Program-made: the position numbers and the translations under genes
In this document: in pieces, positions 8,267-16,877 of the stretch
How the letters are laid out: every line of letters begins with the position of its first letter
Numbering within the stretch: position 1 is the first letter of the stretch
Notes under the pieces: generated by a model
The model's database searches: none
Told to the model about the DNA's origin: nothing
What the model saw: only the letters and a program-made list of their open reading frames with translations
Source: Flavobacterium aquariorum
GTDB lineage: Bacteria > Bacteroidota > Bacteroidia > Flavobacteriales > Flavobacteriaceae
DNA length: 64,000 nt
Direction of reading: 5' to 3'
Assembly (NCBI RefSeq): GCF_003254745.1
Contig: NZ_QKXH01000012.1
Location: 98,033 to 162,032 of the forward strand

Positions 8267-9170
8267 GGTTAAAACCATTTAATATTTTGAATAAATGCAA
8301 TATGGACGGAAATACGGCATCCATCGATTCGCTGGCACCCGCTGTGGAACCTGGCAACGCCATAATCAAGGTATCGCCTTTAAAACCGACTACGGATCTA
8401 GACAACATTGCATAAGGCGTTCTGTCCTGTCCGTAAGAGCGAATGGCTTCCTCAATTCCCGGAATGCGTCGGTCGAGCATCGGGATTATGGCTTCGGGAG
8501 TGACATCGCGATTAGACAAACCTGTTCCGCCGGTGAGAATAATCAAGTCTTTATTAGCTGAACACAAATTATTTATAGTTTCTTGGATATCGGAAACCTC
8601 ATCTGGAATTACTGAATAACTCGAAACACTTAAACCAAGATTCTTAATTTTTTCCGAAATTACTTTTCCGGCACGGTCTTCTTTTTTTCCGCAAGCCACA
8701 CTGTCCGAACAAACGATTACCGCTACCGATAAATCCAATTCTTCCTTAACTCCATAATCGGATTTACCTCCTTTTTTATGAAGCAGTTTTATGGTCGAAA
8801 TTTCGACTTGCTTGTCGATGGGTTTTAGCATATCGTACATTGTCAAAGCCACTATCGAAGCGCCGTGCATGGCTTCGACCTCAACCCCTGTACGGTAAAT
8901 CGCTTTTACGGTTACTTTTATCATCACCGAATCTTCGAGCAATTCATATTCAATTCCGGTGAATTCAATCGGCATTGGATGACAATCCGGAATCGAATTC
9001 GAAGTGTTTTTTACCGCAAACAAACCGGCGGTTCGTGCGACTTCCAATACATCGCCTTTTGGAACTGTTTTGTTCAAGATGGCCTGCATCGTTGCTGACG
9101 AACCTACTTTTACGATTGCTTGGGCTGTAGCCGTGCGTTGTGTTATTATTTTATGAGTGATATCTACCAT
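8256..9170 (-). CDS. moaCB: bifunctional MoaC-MogA/MoaB fusion (cPMP synthase / molybdopterin adenylyltransferase)
   Basis: A 304-residue two-domain protein. Residues 1 to ~140 are MoaC, which turns 3',8-cyclo-GTP into cyclic pyranopterin monophosphate: SIPDCHPMP at 59-67, VEVEAMHGAS at 97-105 and KKGGKSDY at 132-139 carry its active-site residues. Residues ~147-304 are a MogA/MoaB domain that adenylylates molybdopterin: TGGTGLSNRD at 213-222 and ALPGST at 271-276 are its nucleotide-binding motifs. Fusing an early and a late step in one chain is known in several bacteria. The gene sits between moaE and moaA; a 200-bp gap upstream holds a short variant of the dispersed repeat. Confidence 0.93.
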   Translation of the reverse strand: MVDITHKIITQRTATAQAIVKVGSSATMQAILNKTVPKGDVLEVARTAGLFAVKNTSNSIPDCHPMPIEFTGIEYELLEDSVMIKVTVKAIYRTGVEVEAMHGASIVALTMYDMLKPIDKQVEISTIKLLHKKGGKSDYGVKEELDLSVAVIVCSDSVACGKKEDRAGKVISEKIKNLGLSVSSYSVIPDEVSDIQETINNLCSANKDLIILTGGTGLSNRDVTPEAIIPMLDRRIPGIEEAIRSYGQDRTPYAMLSRSVVGFKGDTLIMALPGSTAGASESMDAVFPSILHLFKILNGFNHGK

Positions 9171-9211
9171 TTATTTAGTGACAAGTGATTAGCATTATAT
9201 ATTATTAATTT

Positions 9212-9288
9212 GGGCGTGTCCCTACGGGTCGGGCTTTCGGCTTTATCTCTCCATTTCACTACGAGGATACCGCCTCTATCCCTCACGC
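9212..9288 (-). repeat. dispersed repeat (family 1), short variant, copy 2
   Basis: Read on the minus strand it starts GCGTGAGGGATAGA and ends GACACGCCCAA, so the outer stem GCGTG/CACGC is kept. The usual GCTAC-CGAA-GTAGC hairpin is replaced by unrelated sequence, and the long distal stem shrinks to CCC-GTA-GGG. It lies inside the Moco operon between moaE and the moaC-mogA fusion. Confidence 0.7.
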
Positions 9289-9370
9289 AAATTCACGTTT
9301 TCAAATCTCCTTCTCGTACCTCTTACAGCCTTCTGCTTTCTAAATTCTGTTTTCTGCCTTCTTCTTTTTT

Positions 9371-9817
9371 TTAAGTATTCTTCTTCCAAGTGTAGCTTTC
9401 GTCTTCAAAAATTTCTTTTCCGAAAATGGCTGTCTTTTCTTTTATTTCTTCGACCAAAAATTCCAAAGCTTCATACACCACTTTTCGTCTTGGCGCAGAA
9501 ACAAAAACAAACAGGCATATTTCTCCCGTTTTTACCGTTCCTAGGCTGTGGTAAATATGCAAACAAGAAAGCTCATATTTGGAAAAAGCCGCTTCCCGAA
9601 TTTCGTAGAAGGTTTGCTCTGCCATTTCCTCGTAGGCAGTATATTCAATGGCGGTAACTGTTTTTCCTTCAATCACATCGGCGCGAACCTGGCCCAGAAA
9701 AATATTGTGGGCACCAATCGTAGTTTTGCTTTGGTGTTTGGCAATTGAATTTCCTATGAACTCTGATGTTATTTGCCCCTGAATAAAGGAACTTTTCTTT
9801 GGTTTATCTGTTGACAT
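9371..9817 (-). CDS. moaE: molybdopterin synthase catalytic subunit MoaE
   Basis: A 148-residue protein of the usual MoaE length. MoaE with MoaD converts cyclic pyranopterin monophosphate to molybdopterin by inserting two sulfurs. Recognisable blocks are GAHNIFLGQVRAD, IEYTAYEEMAEQTF, IYHSLGTVKTGE (equivalent to the HRVG..xxGE block), and IKEKTAIFGKE near the end, which holds the conserved lysines. It lies between the moeB-type gene and the moaC-mogA fusion on the same strand. Confidence 0.93.
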   Translation of the reverse strand: MSTDKPKKSSFIQGQITSEFIGNSIAKHQSKTTIGAHNIFLGQVRADVIEGKTVTAIEYTAYEEMAEQTFYEIREAAFSKYELSCLHIYHSLGTVKTGEICLFVFVSAPRRKVVYEALEFLVEEIKEKTAIFGKEIFEDESYTWKKNT

Positions 9818-9862
9818 GCTAATTATTGTATATTTTTTTATTTTTTAAAATTGACATTGCTA

Positions 9863-10915
9863 TTAAATCTGATTTTTCAAAGAATCAATTCCTTTTCCCA
9901 AATGAAAAACACCAACAAAACCTGATTTTATTAAATAATTCAAAGCGGCCTGACTACGTTGTCCTGTTTGACAAAACAAAACGATTTCCTGATTTTTGTC
10001 CAATTTTTTGCTGTATTCTTCTAATTCGCCCAAAGGAATCCGAACAACACTATCTCCTTTAAAAGCGGGTGTTTCGTCCAATTCCCGAACGTCAATAACA
10101 ACAATTCCTAATTGATTACATTTTTCAAAAAAAGATTCTGGACTTAAATCTGTTTCTGTTTTTTTAGTATTTAAAAGCAGTGTTCCGTTTATGATTCCTT
10201 TTTCAATCATTTTCGGATTTTTTGAGAAATTGATAGTTTGCGTTTGAAAATGCAAAGCATCATAAATCAATAATTTCCCGGACAATATTTCGCCAATTTC
10301 GAGTATTATTTTGAGCACTTCTGTTGCCTGTAATGTTCCAATAGTGTTGGGTAAAATTCCCAAAACCCCTGAATCAGTGCAATTAGGAGCCGCATTCAAT
10401 CCTTCCTGCTCCGGAAACAAACAACGATAACTCGGTCCATTTTTATAATTGAATACCGAAACCTGACCTTCAAACTTATGGATTGAGGCATACACCATCG
10501 GAATTCTTTTGGCGACAGCAATATCATTAATCAGGTAACGAACGGCAATCGCATCGGTACAATCGACTATGATTTGGTAATCATCTACAATTCGAACCGC
10601 ATTATTGGCTGTGAAAAACTCTGAAAAAGCATTAACAGTAATCTCAGGATTAAGTTCCAAAATTACTTTTCTCGCAGTTTCGGCTTTACTGTTGCCACAA
10701 TCTTTTAATGTGTATAATAATTGTCTGTGCAAATTGGTTTCATCCACCACGTCTCCATCAACAATTCCGATATTCCCCACTCCTGCCGCGGCCAAATTTT
10801 GCAAAACGGGGCAGCCCAAACCACCCGCACCAATTACCAAGACACGAGCGTCCTGCAATTTTTGCTGACCTATTTCTCCTATTTCCGGGAGAATTATTTG
10901 TCTGGAATATCTCAT
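9863..10915 (-). CDS. moeB: MoeB/ThiF-type adenylyltransferase with C-terminal rhodanese domain
   Basis: A 350-residue protein that should activate the C-terminal glycine of MoaD by adenylation and then supply sulfur. The E1-like domain (residues 1 to ~245) has the ATP loop GAGGLG at 29-34, NLHRQ at 61-65 and the DCTDAI segment. The rhodanese domain (about 255-350) has the active-site loop LFCQTGQRSQ. The MoeB zinc site appears incomplete: the usual CYRC is SYRC here and I see no second CxxC, so structural zinc is probably absent. The gene lies between moaD and moaE in the Moco operon. ThiF or HesA are alternatives; the context favours MoeB. Confidence 0.9.
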   Translation of the reverse strand: MRYSRQIILPEIGEIGQQKLQDARVLVIGAGGLGCPVLQNLAAAGVGNIGIVDGDVVDETNLHRQLLYTLKDCGNSKAETARKVILELNPEITVNAFSEFFTANNAVRIVDDYQIIVDCTDAIAVRYLINDIAVAKRIPMVYASIHKFEGQVSVFNYKNGPSYRCLFPEQEGLNAAPNCTDSGVLGILPNTIGTLQATEVLKIILEIGEILSGKLLIYDALHFQTQTINFSKNPKMIEKGIINGTLLLNTKKTETDLSPESFFEKCNQLGIVVIDVRELDETPAFKGDSVVRIPLGELEEYSKKLDKNQEIVLFCQTGQRSQAALNYLIKSGFVGVFHLGKGIDSLKNQI

Positions 10916-10918
10916 ATT

Positions 10919-10993
10919 GTTTAAAAGTTTAAGAGTTTAAAAGTTTAAGAGTTTAAGGATTGAACCTTTAAACTTTTTCTTAAACCTTTAAAC
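10919..10993. repeat. octamer tandem repeat with inverted arm
   Basis: Five 8-base units of the type GTTTAAAA/GTTTAAGA/GTTTAAGG (10919-10958) are followed by a partly complementary arm (10965-10993). The array lies in the gap between moeB and moaD. Confidence 0.8.
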
Positions 10994-10998
10994 AAATT

Positions 10999-11241
10999 TC
11001 ATCCACCTGCAAACGGTGGTAGAAAAGCAATCACATCCTTGTCTTTTATTTTGGTTTGCAAATCACTCATCGTTTGGTTGACCGCAATGGTATAACTTGT
11101 GTTATGCATGTTTTGGTAACTGCTTTCAATTTTTGATTTCAATGCCGAAACCGAAATAGTATCTTCATCAAAAGTGAATTGCTCCTCTTTCAATTGCGTG
11201 ATATCTGCGAGTAAACCAAAATATTTTAGTGTTATGGTCAT
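10999..11241 (-). CDS. moaD: molybdopterin synthase sulfur carrier subunit MoaD
   Basis: An 80-residue ubiquitin-fold protein ending in FAGG, the Gly-Gly tail that becomes a thiocarboxylate for molybdopterin synthase. The start is placed at ATG 11241 (MTITLKYFGLLAD), the normal N-terminus of MoaD; the longer open frame covers the 3' end of mobA in a different frame. The ATG overlaps the TGA stop of mobA (four bases), which indicates translational coupling. It works with MoaE and with the MoeB-rhodanese protein of the same operon. Confidence 0.93.
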   Translation of the reverse strand: MTITLKYFGLLADITQLKEEQFTFDEDTISVSALKSKIESSYQNMHNTSYTIAVNQTMSDLQTKIKDKDVIAFLPPFAGG

Positions 11242-11807
11242 TTGATTAAATTTTGATATTCTTCCTGTGTATTTATATTTTGCACTTGATTGCTCCATTT
11301 TTCAGGAACCTCAATAGTTTGGTGTTTGACATCATCAATCACTTGTTGCAATTTCAACTGGTTTCCTGCCATGTGCTCGCCAAAAACAATTCGCATCGAG
11401 CGGTCGTAAACCCCAATCAGCGGGCACGTTTTATCACCGCTTTTTGTTTGTGTAACCATATACGTTTCATCGTGACTTTCTATCAACCATTTCAATAATT
11501 CAGTCGAGACCATCGGCACATCAACACTCAAAACCAGATTTATTTTGGTTTTAGACTCTTTTAGTGCTGTGTAAAGCCCACCCACCGGGCCTTTGTTTGC
11601 AATTATATCTTCCACTCTGGAAAAACCCAAAGCGTCAAATTCTTTATTACCAGAGACAATCAAAATATTGGAACCTACAATCGGCTTTAACGCATCGCAA
11701 ATGTGCTTGATGAATGTTTTTCCATTCAAATCCAATAAACCTTTATCGGTTCCCATGCGCTGGCTTTTTCCTCCGGCCAATACTATTGCTGTGATTTTAT
11801 TTTCCAT
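11238..11807 (-). CDS. mobA: molybdenum cofactor guanylyltransferase MobA
   Basis: A 189-residue nucleotidyltransferase with the MobA signature VLAGGKSQRMGTDKGLL (residues 9-25), the GTP-binding loop, and LVLSVDVPMVS around residue 100, which supplies the Mg-binding Asp. MobA attaches GMP to Mo-molybdopterin to give the MGD form used by DMSO-reductase-family enzymes, so such an enzyme is expected somewhere in the genome although none lies in this window. It overlaps moaD by four bases and lies 3 bp from the modE-like gene upstream. Confidence 0.93.
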   Translation of the reverse strand: MENKITAIVLAGGKSQRMGTDKGLLDLNGKTFIKHICDALKPIVGSNILIVSGNKEFDALGFSRVEDIIANKGPVGGLYTALKESKTKINLVLSVDVPMVSTELLKWLIESHDETYMVTQTKSGDKTCPLIGVYDRSMRIVFGEHMAGNQLKLQQVIDDVKHQTIEVPEKWSNQVQNINTQEEYQNLIK

Positions 11808-11810
11808 ATT

Positions 11811-12140
11811 TTATAAAGAATGCTTTTTAAGTTGCAAATCCAAAAATTCCCAACAGGCGACATTAATTTTTTCAAAAGACTCAATAAGTGATTTTCCATA
11901 CGGAGTCACAATAGTGCCACCACCTTTATTGCCCCCCACTTGAGTGGCAATTAAAGGTTCTTTGGAAGCTTTGTTCGAAGCGTCAATCAGTTTCCATGCT
12001 TTTTGATACGAAATATTCATTTCCTTCGCCGCTTTATTGAGTGAACCTGTGGACTCAATCAACTTTAACAATTGAATACGCCCCTCGCTAATGAGAATTC
12101 CCTCATCGGTTTCAATCCAAATTTTGCTCTTAATTTTCAA
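11811..12140 (-). CDS. ModE-like molybdate regulator, winged-helix domain only
   Basis: A 109-residue LysR-type winged helix matching the N-terminal DNA-binding domain of ModE: IESTGSLNKAAKEMNISYQK is the helix-turn-helix and GGNKGGGTIVTPYG the wing. The C-terminal molybdate-binding Mop domains of E. coli ModE are absent, a known short form. It is the first gene of the Moco operon. A perfect inverted repeat with CGTTATA/TATAACG half sites, like ModE operators, covers its -7 box ten bases upstream, which suggests autoregulation of the whole operon. Confidence 0.88.
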   Translation of the reverse strand: MKIKSKIWIETDEGILISEGRIQLLKLIESTGSLNKAAKEMNISYQKAWKLIDASNKASKEPLIATQVGGNKGGGTIVTPYGKSLIESFEKINVACWEFLDLQLKKHSL

Positions 12141-12149
12141 AGCTTGCTT

Positions 12150-12181
12150 ATTTCGTTATACTTTTACAAATATAACGAAAT
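12150..12181 (-). promoter_or_regulatory. putative ModE operator overlapping the Moco operon promoter
   Basis: ATTTCGTTATA (12150-12160) and TATAACGAAAT (12171-12181) are perfect 11-bp inverted arms with a 10-bp spacer. The promoter -7 box TATATTTG on the minus strand (12174-12167) lies across the upstream arm and spacer. The CGTTATA/TATAACG half sites resemble known Mo-boxes. Confidence 0.7.
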
Positions 12182-12320
12182 GAATATTCAAAAAAAATAA
12201 AAAAATAGTTTTACTCTGTGTTTTTTGTTATAAAAACAGCAAGATAATTACATCAAAAAACTCATTTAAAAACAAAAAATAATTATATTCGCTTACCTTT
12301 TTAACCACAACTAACTATAA

Positions 12321-13136
12321 ATGAATATGAAACAAGCCACAACTATAGATGAAGTCATTGTGTTTTTGGATGAAATAATTGAAACGTCAAAACTGGAACA
12401 ATGTGCTATAGGTTTGTTTACCACTTTATATAGAGAAGTCACATTGCAGATAAAACATGGTATCGAAACGGGTTTATTTCAAAATCCAGAACGAATGGGA
12501 AAACTCGATGTGATTTTTGCCAATAGGTATTTAAAAGCTTATTATCAGTTTAAAGCTAAAGAAAAATGCTCAGAATGCTGGGAATTTTCGTTTACGAAAG
12601 GAGAAGAATATTGGCCAATTGTAGTACAACATTTACTACTAGGAATCAACGCACATGTCAATTTGGATTTAGGAATCGCCTGCGCACAAGTCAGTACTCC
12701 TGAAAGCATTTTTGATTTACATTCTGATTATAATAAAATCAATGAAATTTTAAGCAATCTAGTCGAAGGAGTTGAAAAATGCTTGGTTGAAATCTGGCCA
12801 ACGCTTACCTATATATTGAAAATATCGGGCAAAATAGACAATTTTTTTATTGATTTTAGCATGAAAACCGCTAGAGATGGTGCATGGAAATACGCTACTG
12901 AATTTGTCCTTCTACCAGAAAATCAAAGAGAAGCCTCCATACAGGAAAGAGACATCAAGATTACCAAAATAGCTCGATTAGTTTCGAATCCAGGTTATTT
13001 TGTAAGTAGTATTTTCAAGCTCATTCGATTATTTGAGAAAGGAACTGTTGCTCAAAAAATTATAGATTTAAGCAAATTAGAATACAACCCAGAAACTAAA
13101 ACCGTTGTAACTCCTGAATGTGTTTTACAAAATTAG
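12321..13136 (+). CDS. DUF5995 family protein
   Basis: A 271-residue soluble, mainly helical protein that I recognise as DUF5995 from blocks such as ALFTTLYREVT-like (GLFTTLYREVTLQI), RYLKAYYQF and HLLLGINAHVNLDLGIA (about residues 113-130), where conserved His and Asp residues cluster. No function is known for the family. It stands alone between the divergent Moco operon and the convergent glycogen synthase gene and ends at a bidirectional terminator. Confidence 0.75.
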   Translation: MNMKQATTIDEVIVFLDEIIETSKLEQCAIGLFTTLYREVTLQIKHGIETGLFQNPERMGKLDVIFANRYLKAYYQFKAKEKCSECWEFSFTKGEEYWPIVVQHLLLGINAHVNLDLGIACAQVSTPESIFDLHSDYNKINEILSNLVEGVEKCLVEIWPTLTYILKISGKIDNFFIDFSMKTARDGAWKYATEFVLLPENQREASIQERDIKITKIARLVSNPGYFVSSIFKLIRLFEKGTVAQKIIDLSKLEYNPETKTVVTPECVLQN

Positions 13137-13146
13137 TATACAATAC

Positions 13147-13186
13147 AAAAAAGCAACCTCCTTATTAAAGAAGATTGCTTTTTTTT
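13147..13186. terminator. bidirectional terminator
   Basis: AAAAAAGCAA (13147-13156) pairs with TTGCTTTTTT (13175-13184) between the convergent DUF5995 and glycogen synthase genes. Confidence 0.8.
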
Positions 13187-13201
13187 TACTTTATATTAGT
13201 A

Positions 13202-14428
13202 CTAAGCCTGCTCTTTCTCAAACCTGGCAATTACTTCCTGATAGTAATTAAACGTAATTTTTGCGATAGATTCCCAACTAAATTGTTTCAACACTCGCAC
13301 TCGACCTGCTTTACCCATGGCGATTGCTAATTCTTCATTATCTAACAATTCATTTACTTTGGCCGCAAAAGCTTTCTGAAATGCAGTTGGATTCAGCGGA
13401 TTAAAGTTTGTTCTCGAAACACTTTCCAGCGGAATCAAATAACCCGTTTCTCCTTCTACAATAATCTCTGGAATTCCACCCACGTGACTACCTACTACAG
13501 GTGTTTCACAAGACATGGCTTCGAGATTGATTATTCCAAAAGGTTCGTACAACGACGGACAGGCAAAAACCCTGGCGTGGCTGTACAGCACTTTGACTTT
13601 TTCGCGTGGCAACATTTCCGAAATCAGGATTACTCCTTTTCGTTTGGTCTTCAACTGGTCAATAAGTGTTGACGTTTCAAGCGCAATTTCTTCGGTATCG
13701 GGAGCTCCGGCGCAAAGCACGATTTGGCAATCTTCATTAAAATATTGGGCCGCTTCTATCAATTGCGAAATCCCTTTCTGGCGGGTAATTCGACCCACAA
13801 AAAGCACGAACGGAATATTTGGATCAATTCCATATTCTCTCAACAAATTATCATCAAAAGTAGGCTTATAAAATTCAGGGTCAATTCCGTTATGGATTAC
13901 GGTAACTTTTTTGGGATCCACGCCATAAGCTTCGACCACATCGGCTTTCATTTGTTCGCTCACGGCTATTACTCCATCGGCAGTTTTATAGGCGTTGGTT
14001 TCAATCCATCGGGACATAAAATAACCATTCCCCAATTGTTCTACTTTCCATGGACGGTGAGTTTCCAGACTATGTGTGGTCAATATCAACGGGACTTGCA
14101 ACAACTCTCTCGTGAAAATACCTGCCAAATGTGTGTACCAAGTATGGCAATGAACGATATCGGCTTTTGGAGTCGCCTGAGCCATTTCGACATTTCGGCT
14201 TAAATTATGAAACATCTTGATATGTTCATTTTTTGGATCAACCATTTTGGTCAAACAGGAATTTATTCCTTCCACGTGCATGGAGTCCTTGTTTTCTTTT
14301 TGGTCACCAAAACATCGAACTTCGACTTGTGCCAATTTGGCCAATTCATGACTTAAAAAATCAATATGAACTCCTGCTCCACCATAAATGTTTGGTGGAA
14401 ATTCGTTGGTGTAAAGCGCTATCTTCAT
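13202..14428 (-). CDS. glgA: glycogen synthase, GT4 type
   Basis: A 408-residue GT-B glycosyltransferase. The N-terminal domain starts KIALYTNEFPPNIYGGAGVH, typical of the short actinobacterial-type glycogen synthase (TIGR02149), with DIVHCHTWYTHLAG near residue 90. The C-terminal nucleotide-sugar domain has FVGRITRQKG near 210 and the E-x7-E motif in SLYEPFGIINLEAMSC near 290. Enzymes of this group use ADP- or UDP-glucose for glycogen or maltose-1-phosphate synthesis. A minus-strand TAGTTTTG box at 14476-14469 is a possible promoter. No other glg gene is next to it. A different GT4 transferase is the alternative. Confidence 0.82.
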   Translation of the reverse strand: MKIALYTNEFPPNIYGGAGVHIDFLSHELAKLAQVEVRCFGDQKENKDSMHVEGINSCLTKMVDPKNEHIKMFHNLSRNVEMAQATPKADIVHCHTWYTHLAGIFTRELLQVPLILTTHSLETHRPWKVEQLGNGYFMSRWIETNAYKTADGVIAVSEQMKADVVEAYGVDPKKVTVIHNGIDPEFYKPTFDDNLLREYGIDPNIPFVLFVGRITRQKGISQLIEAAQYFNEDCQIVLCAGAPDTEEIALETSTLIDQLKTKRKGVILISEMLPREKVKVLYSHARVFACPSLYEPFGIINLEAMSCETPVVGSHVGGIPEIIVEGETGYLIPLESVSRTNFNPLNPTAFQKAFAAKVNELLDNEELAIAMGKAGRVRVLKQFSWESIAKITFNYYQEVIARFEKEQA

Positions 14429-14705
14429 ATATGCCCATTGTTTGTTTTATAATTTACAGTAGCTGATACAAAACTACATCCATTGCCCCATTTAAGTGCA
14501 TCAAAATATCAATTTAGTAAAAATACGAAACCGCAATTTAATTCGTACGGAAACCTACCATTATTTTGAAACATTTTACACCTAAATTCTAAATTATTTA
14601 AACTTTCTACAAAAGTCATCATTATTTAATATTGATAATTACTACATTTTAACTAGATTAGCCTAATAATACCATTGTCATTTTATTCATCAAAATAACT
14701 CAAAT

Positions 14706-15794
14706 ATGAATCAAAATAACTCGAATTTCAACAGTTTCAATTTTGAAAAAATTGCCGATACCATTATTCGCCTCGGGGTATTATTTTTACTGATTGGTTG
14801 GTGCTATGATATTCTGAAGCCCTTTGTTTTAATCATTGTATGGGCCATTGTTATCGCCGTGGCATTGAGTCCCGTTTATGAAGCGATAGTAAAATTATTC
14901 AGGGGCAAAAAGATTTTGGCCACTATTTTTCTGGCGTTGTTATTGATCAGTATATTGGTCATTCCGAGTATATTGGTGACCCAATCATTATACGAAGAAA
15001 TCAACAACTTCACTAATTATTATCAAACAAACGGGCATTTAATTCCACCACCTGGAGCAAGTACCAAAGACTGGCCAACTTTTACAAAACCTATAGTCGA
15101 AATTTGGCAAACGGCCTCAGAGGACATTTCCAAAGTAATCATCAAATATTCCGATCAGTTAAAAGTCGTTGGCGAATGGCTATTGTTTTCCTTGGCTGGA
15201 ATTGGCAAAGGCATTCTGCAGTTCATTGTTTCCATCATCATTGCAATGGGATTATTGCTGTATTCTGATCCCCTAACATCCGTTTCCAAAAGTATTTTCA
15301 TCAAATTAATAGGCAAAAACGGCGAGCACTACGCTTTAATCACCGTTGCCACGATTCGCAATGTTGTCAAAGGTTTTTTGGGAGTGGCCTTAATTCAATC
15401 AATGATGGTGGGAGTTGGATTTTTCTTAGCAGGAGTTCCCTTTGCAGGGATTTTTACCATAATCTGTCTTATCCTGGCCATTATACAAGTTGGAATTGGC
15501 CCTATTGCCATCCCAGTTGTAATTTATATGTTTTCGGTAACCGACACTACCTCGGCAACTCTACTAGCCATTTGGATAGGTATCACCTTGATTTCCGACA
15601 ATATCCTAAAACCGATCTTTCTGGGAAGAGGTAATCCACCGGCTCCAATGCTTGTGATATTCCTTGGCGCAATTGGAGGTTTCCTATACAACGGATTCAT
15701 TGGATTATTCCTCGGTGCGGTTATCCTGACCTTGGGCTATAAATTTTTCCTTTCTTGGATAGAAATTATAGAAGACGAAATAATAGAGGAATAG
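14706..15794 (+). CDS. AI-2E family transporter
   Basis: A 362-residue inner-membrane protein with paired hydrophobic segments at the N-terminus (about 17-55 and 62-85), a central soluble stretch, and four or more helices after residue 155. Blocks typical of the AI-2E/PerM family are seen: AIVIAVALSPVYEAI, GKGILQFIVSIIIAMGLLLY, and GNPPAPMLVIFLGAIGGFLYNGFIGLFLG near the end. Members export autoinducer-2 or act as antiporters; the substrate here is not predictable. It is a single gene preceded by a 277-bp AT-rich gap. Confidence 0.88.
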   Translation: MNQNNSNFNSFNFEKIADTIIRLGVLFLLIGWCYDILKPFVLIIVWAIVIAVALSPVYEAIVKLFRGKKILATIFLALLLISILVIPSILVTQSLYEEINNFTNYYQTNGHLIPPPGASTKDWPTFTKPIVEIWQTASEDISKVIIKYSDQLKVVGEWLLFSLAGIGKGILQFIVSIIIAMGLLLYSDPLTSVSKSIFIKLIGKNGEHYALITVATIRNVVKGFLGVALIQSMMVGVGFFLAGVPFAGIFTIICLILAIIQVGIGPIAIPVVIYMFSVTDTTSATLLAIWIGITLISDNILKPIFLGRGNPPAPMLVIFLGAIGGFLYNGFIGLFLGAVILTLGYKFFLSWIEIIEDEIIEE

Positions 15795-15851
15795 TTTCTA
15801 ATAAAACACGATTACAACAATTTAGATCCTACCGATAAAAAAACAAGCAGC

Positions 15852-16259
15852 ATGGAAGATCATAATAACAAAACTGAAAACACAAAACCAAAGGTGACAT
15901 GCATTGATCGTATTTTCTTTTTTACAGACAATCCGTAACAGACTATAAAATGGCACGGACAAAACTTAGAACTTGAAGTTGATGACTATGATTCGACTTT
16001 TGAATCCAGAAATAATAACAAACCTGACCTAATAAATGCTCTTCAATAGAGTACTTCAAAAAGGAGATTACTATTTCTCTAATCCAAAAAAAGTTTGTGA
16101 TTAACTATCGAATTCAGAATATTGAAGAACTTGTCAAAAAGTTAGATAAAAAATACCGTGACTATACTTGATCAAATTAAGACATCTGACTACGGCAAAA
16201 TTTTTACATATTAGGACCTTGAAGGAAATAATATAGACCTGAAATCCAGTGACAATTAA
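15852..16259 (+). pseudogene. decayed VOC (glyoxalase-like) gene
   Basis: Fragments of a VOC protein can be read in several frames: IDRIFFFTDNP, a stop, then LELEVDDYDSTFESRN, a stop after NALQ, a frame change before FVINYRIQNIEELVKKLDKK, another before TILDQIKTSDYGKIF, an in-frame stop, and DLEGNNIDLKSSDN. The order and spacing match intact VOC proteins with the 'INYR.QN.EELV' and 'YGKF.HILDLEGN' blocks. At least three stops and two frameshifts make it non-functional. It lies between the AI-2E gene and an intact, quite different VOC gene. Confidence 0.75.
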
Positions 16260-16346
16260 ACAAAAATAGGTAGAGAAATTAATGTATAAACAGCGGACTT
16301 AAAACTTAACAAACTATAAAAGAGTAATCATTAAAAATAGATAACC

Positions 16347-16805
16347 ATGCGTAAAATATTCCTTTTCATTATAGTGCTTTCCTTTACCACTTCCATTCAA
16401 GCACAAGAGAACATTTCTTTCAATTTCTCTTTTAATCATGTATCGCTTTCTGTCAAAGATCTCGACTCTACTTGTGATTTTTATAAAAACACTCTAGGAC
16501 TTCAGGAAATTACCAATAGAACAAAAAAGGAAGGCATTCGTTGGTTTTCTTTAGGGGAAGGAAAGGAATTGCATCTAATCTCAACCGTAAAAGAAAGTGT
16601 GACAATTAACAAAGCAATACATCTTGGACTGACAACGCCAAACTTCGACTCCTTTGTCAATAAATTAGACAAACTAAAACTAAAATATAATGACTGGGAA
16701 GGCAACCTAAATAAAATAACCGTTCGTGCAGACGGCATCAAACAAATATATCTCCAAGACCCAAACGGCTATTGGATAGAAGTAAATAGTGTTGCTCAGA
16801 AATAA
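16347..16805 (+). CDS. secreted VOC (glyoxalase-like) protein
   Basis: A 152-residue protein with an N-terminal signal peptide (RKIFLFIIVLSFTTSIQAQ) and a single VOC domain: NHVSLSVKDLDSTCDFYKNT, WFSLGEGKELHLIS and IYLQDPNGYWIEV, where His and Glu positions correspond to the metal ligands of glyoxalase-type enzymes. It probably acts in the periplasm. The substrate is unknown. It is followed 72 bp later by another secreted small protein of the ABM family, so the two may be co-expressed. Confidence 0.82.
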   Translation: MRKIFLFIIVLSFTTSIQAQENISFNFSFNHVSLSVKDLDSTCDFYKNTLGLQEITNRTKKEGIRWFSLGEGKELHLISTVKESVTINKAIHLGLTTPNFDSFVNKLDKLKLKYNDWEGNLNKITVRADGIKQIYLQDPNGYWIEVNSVAQK

Positions 16806-16877
16806 AAGTGCCCTAAGAAATTTTCAACTAGCAGTCAATTACTAACGCTGATTTTTCAATTTAAATAGTAATAAAAC

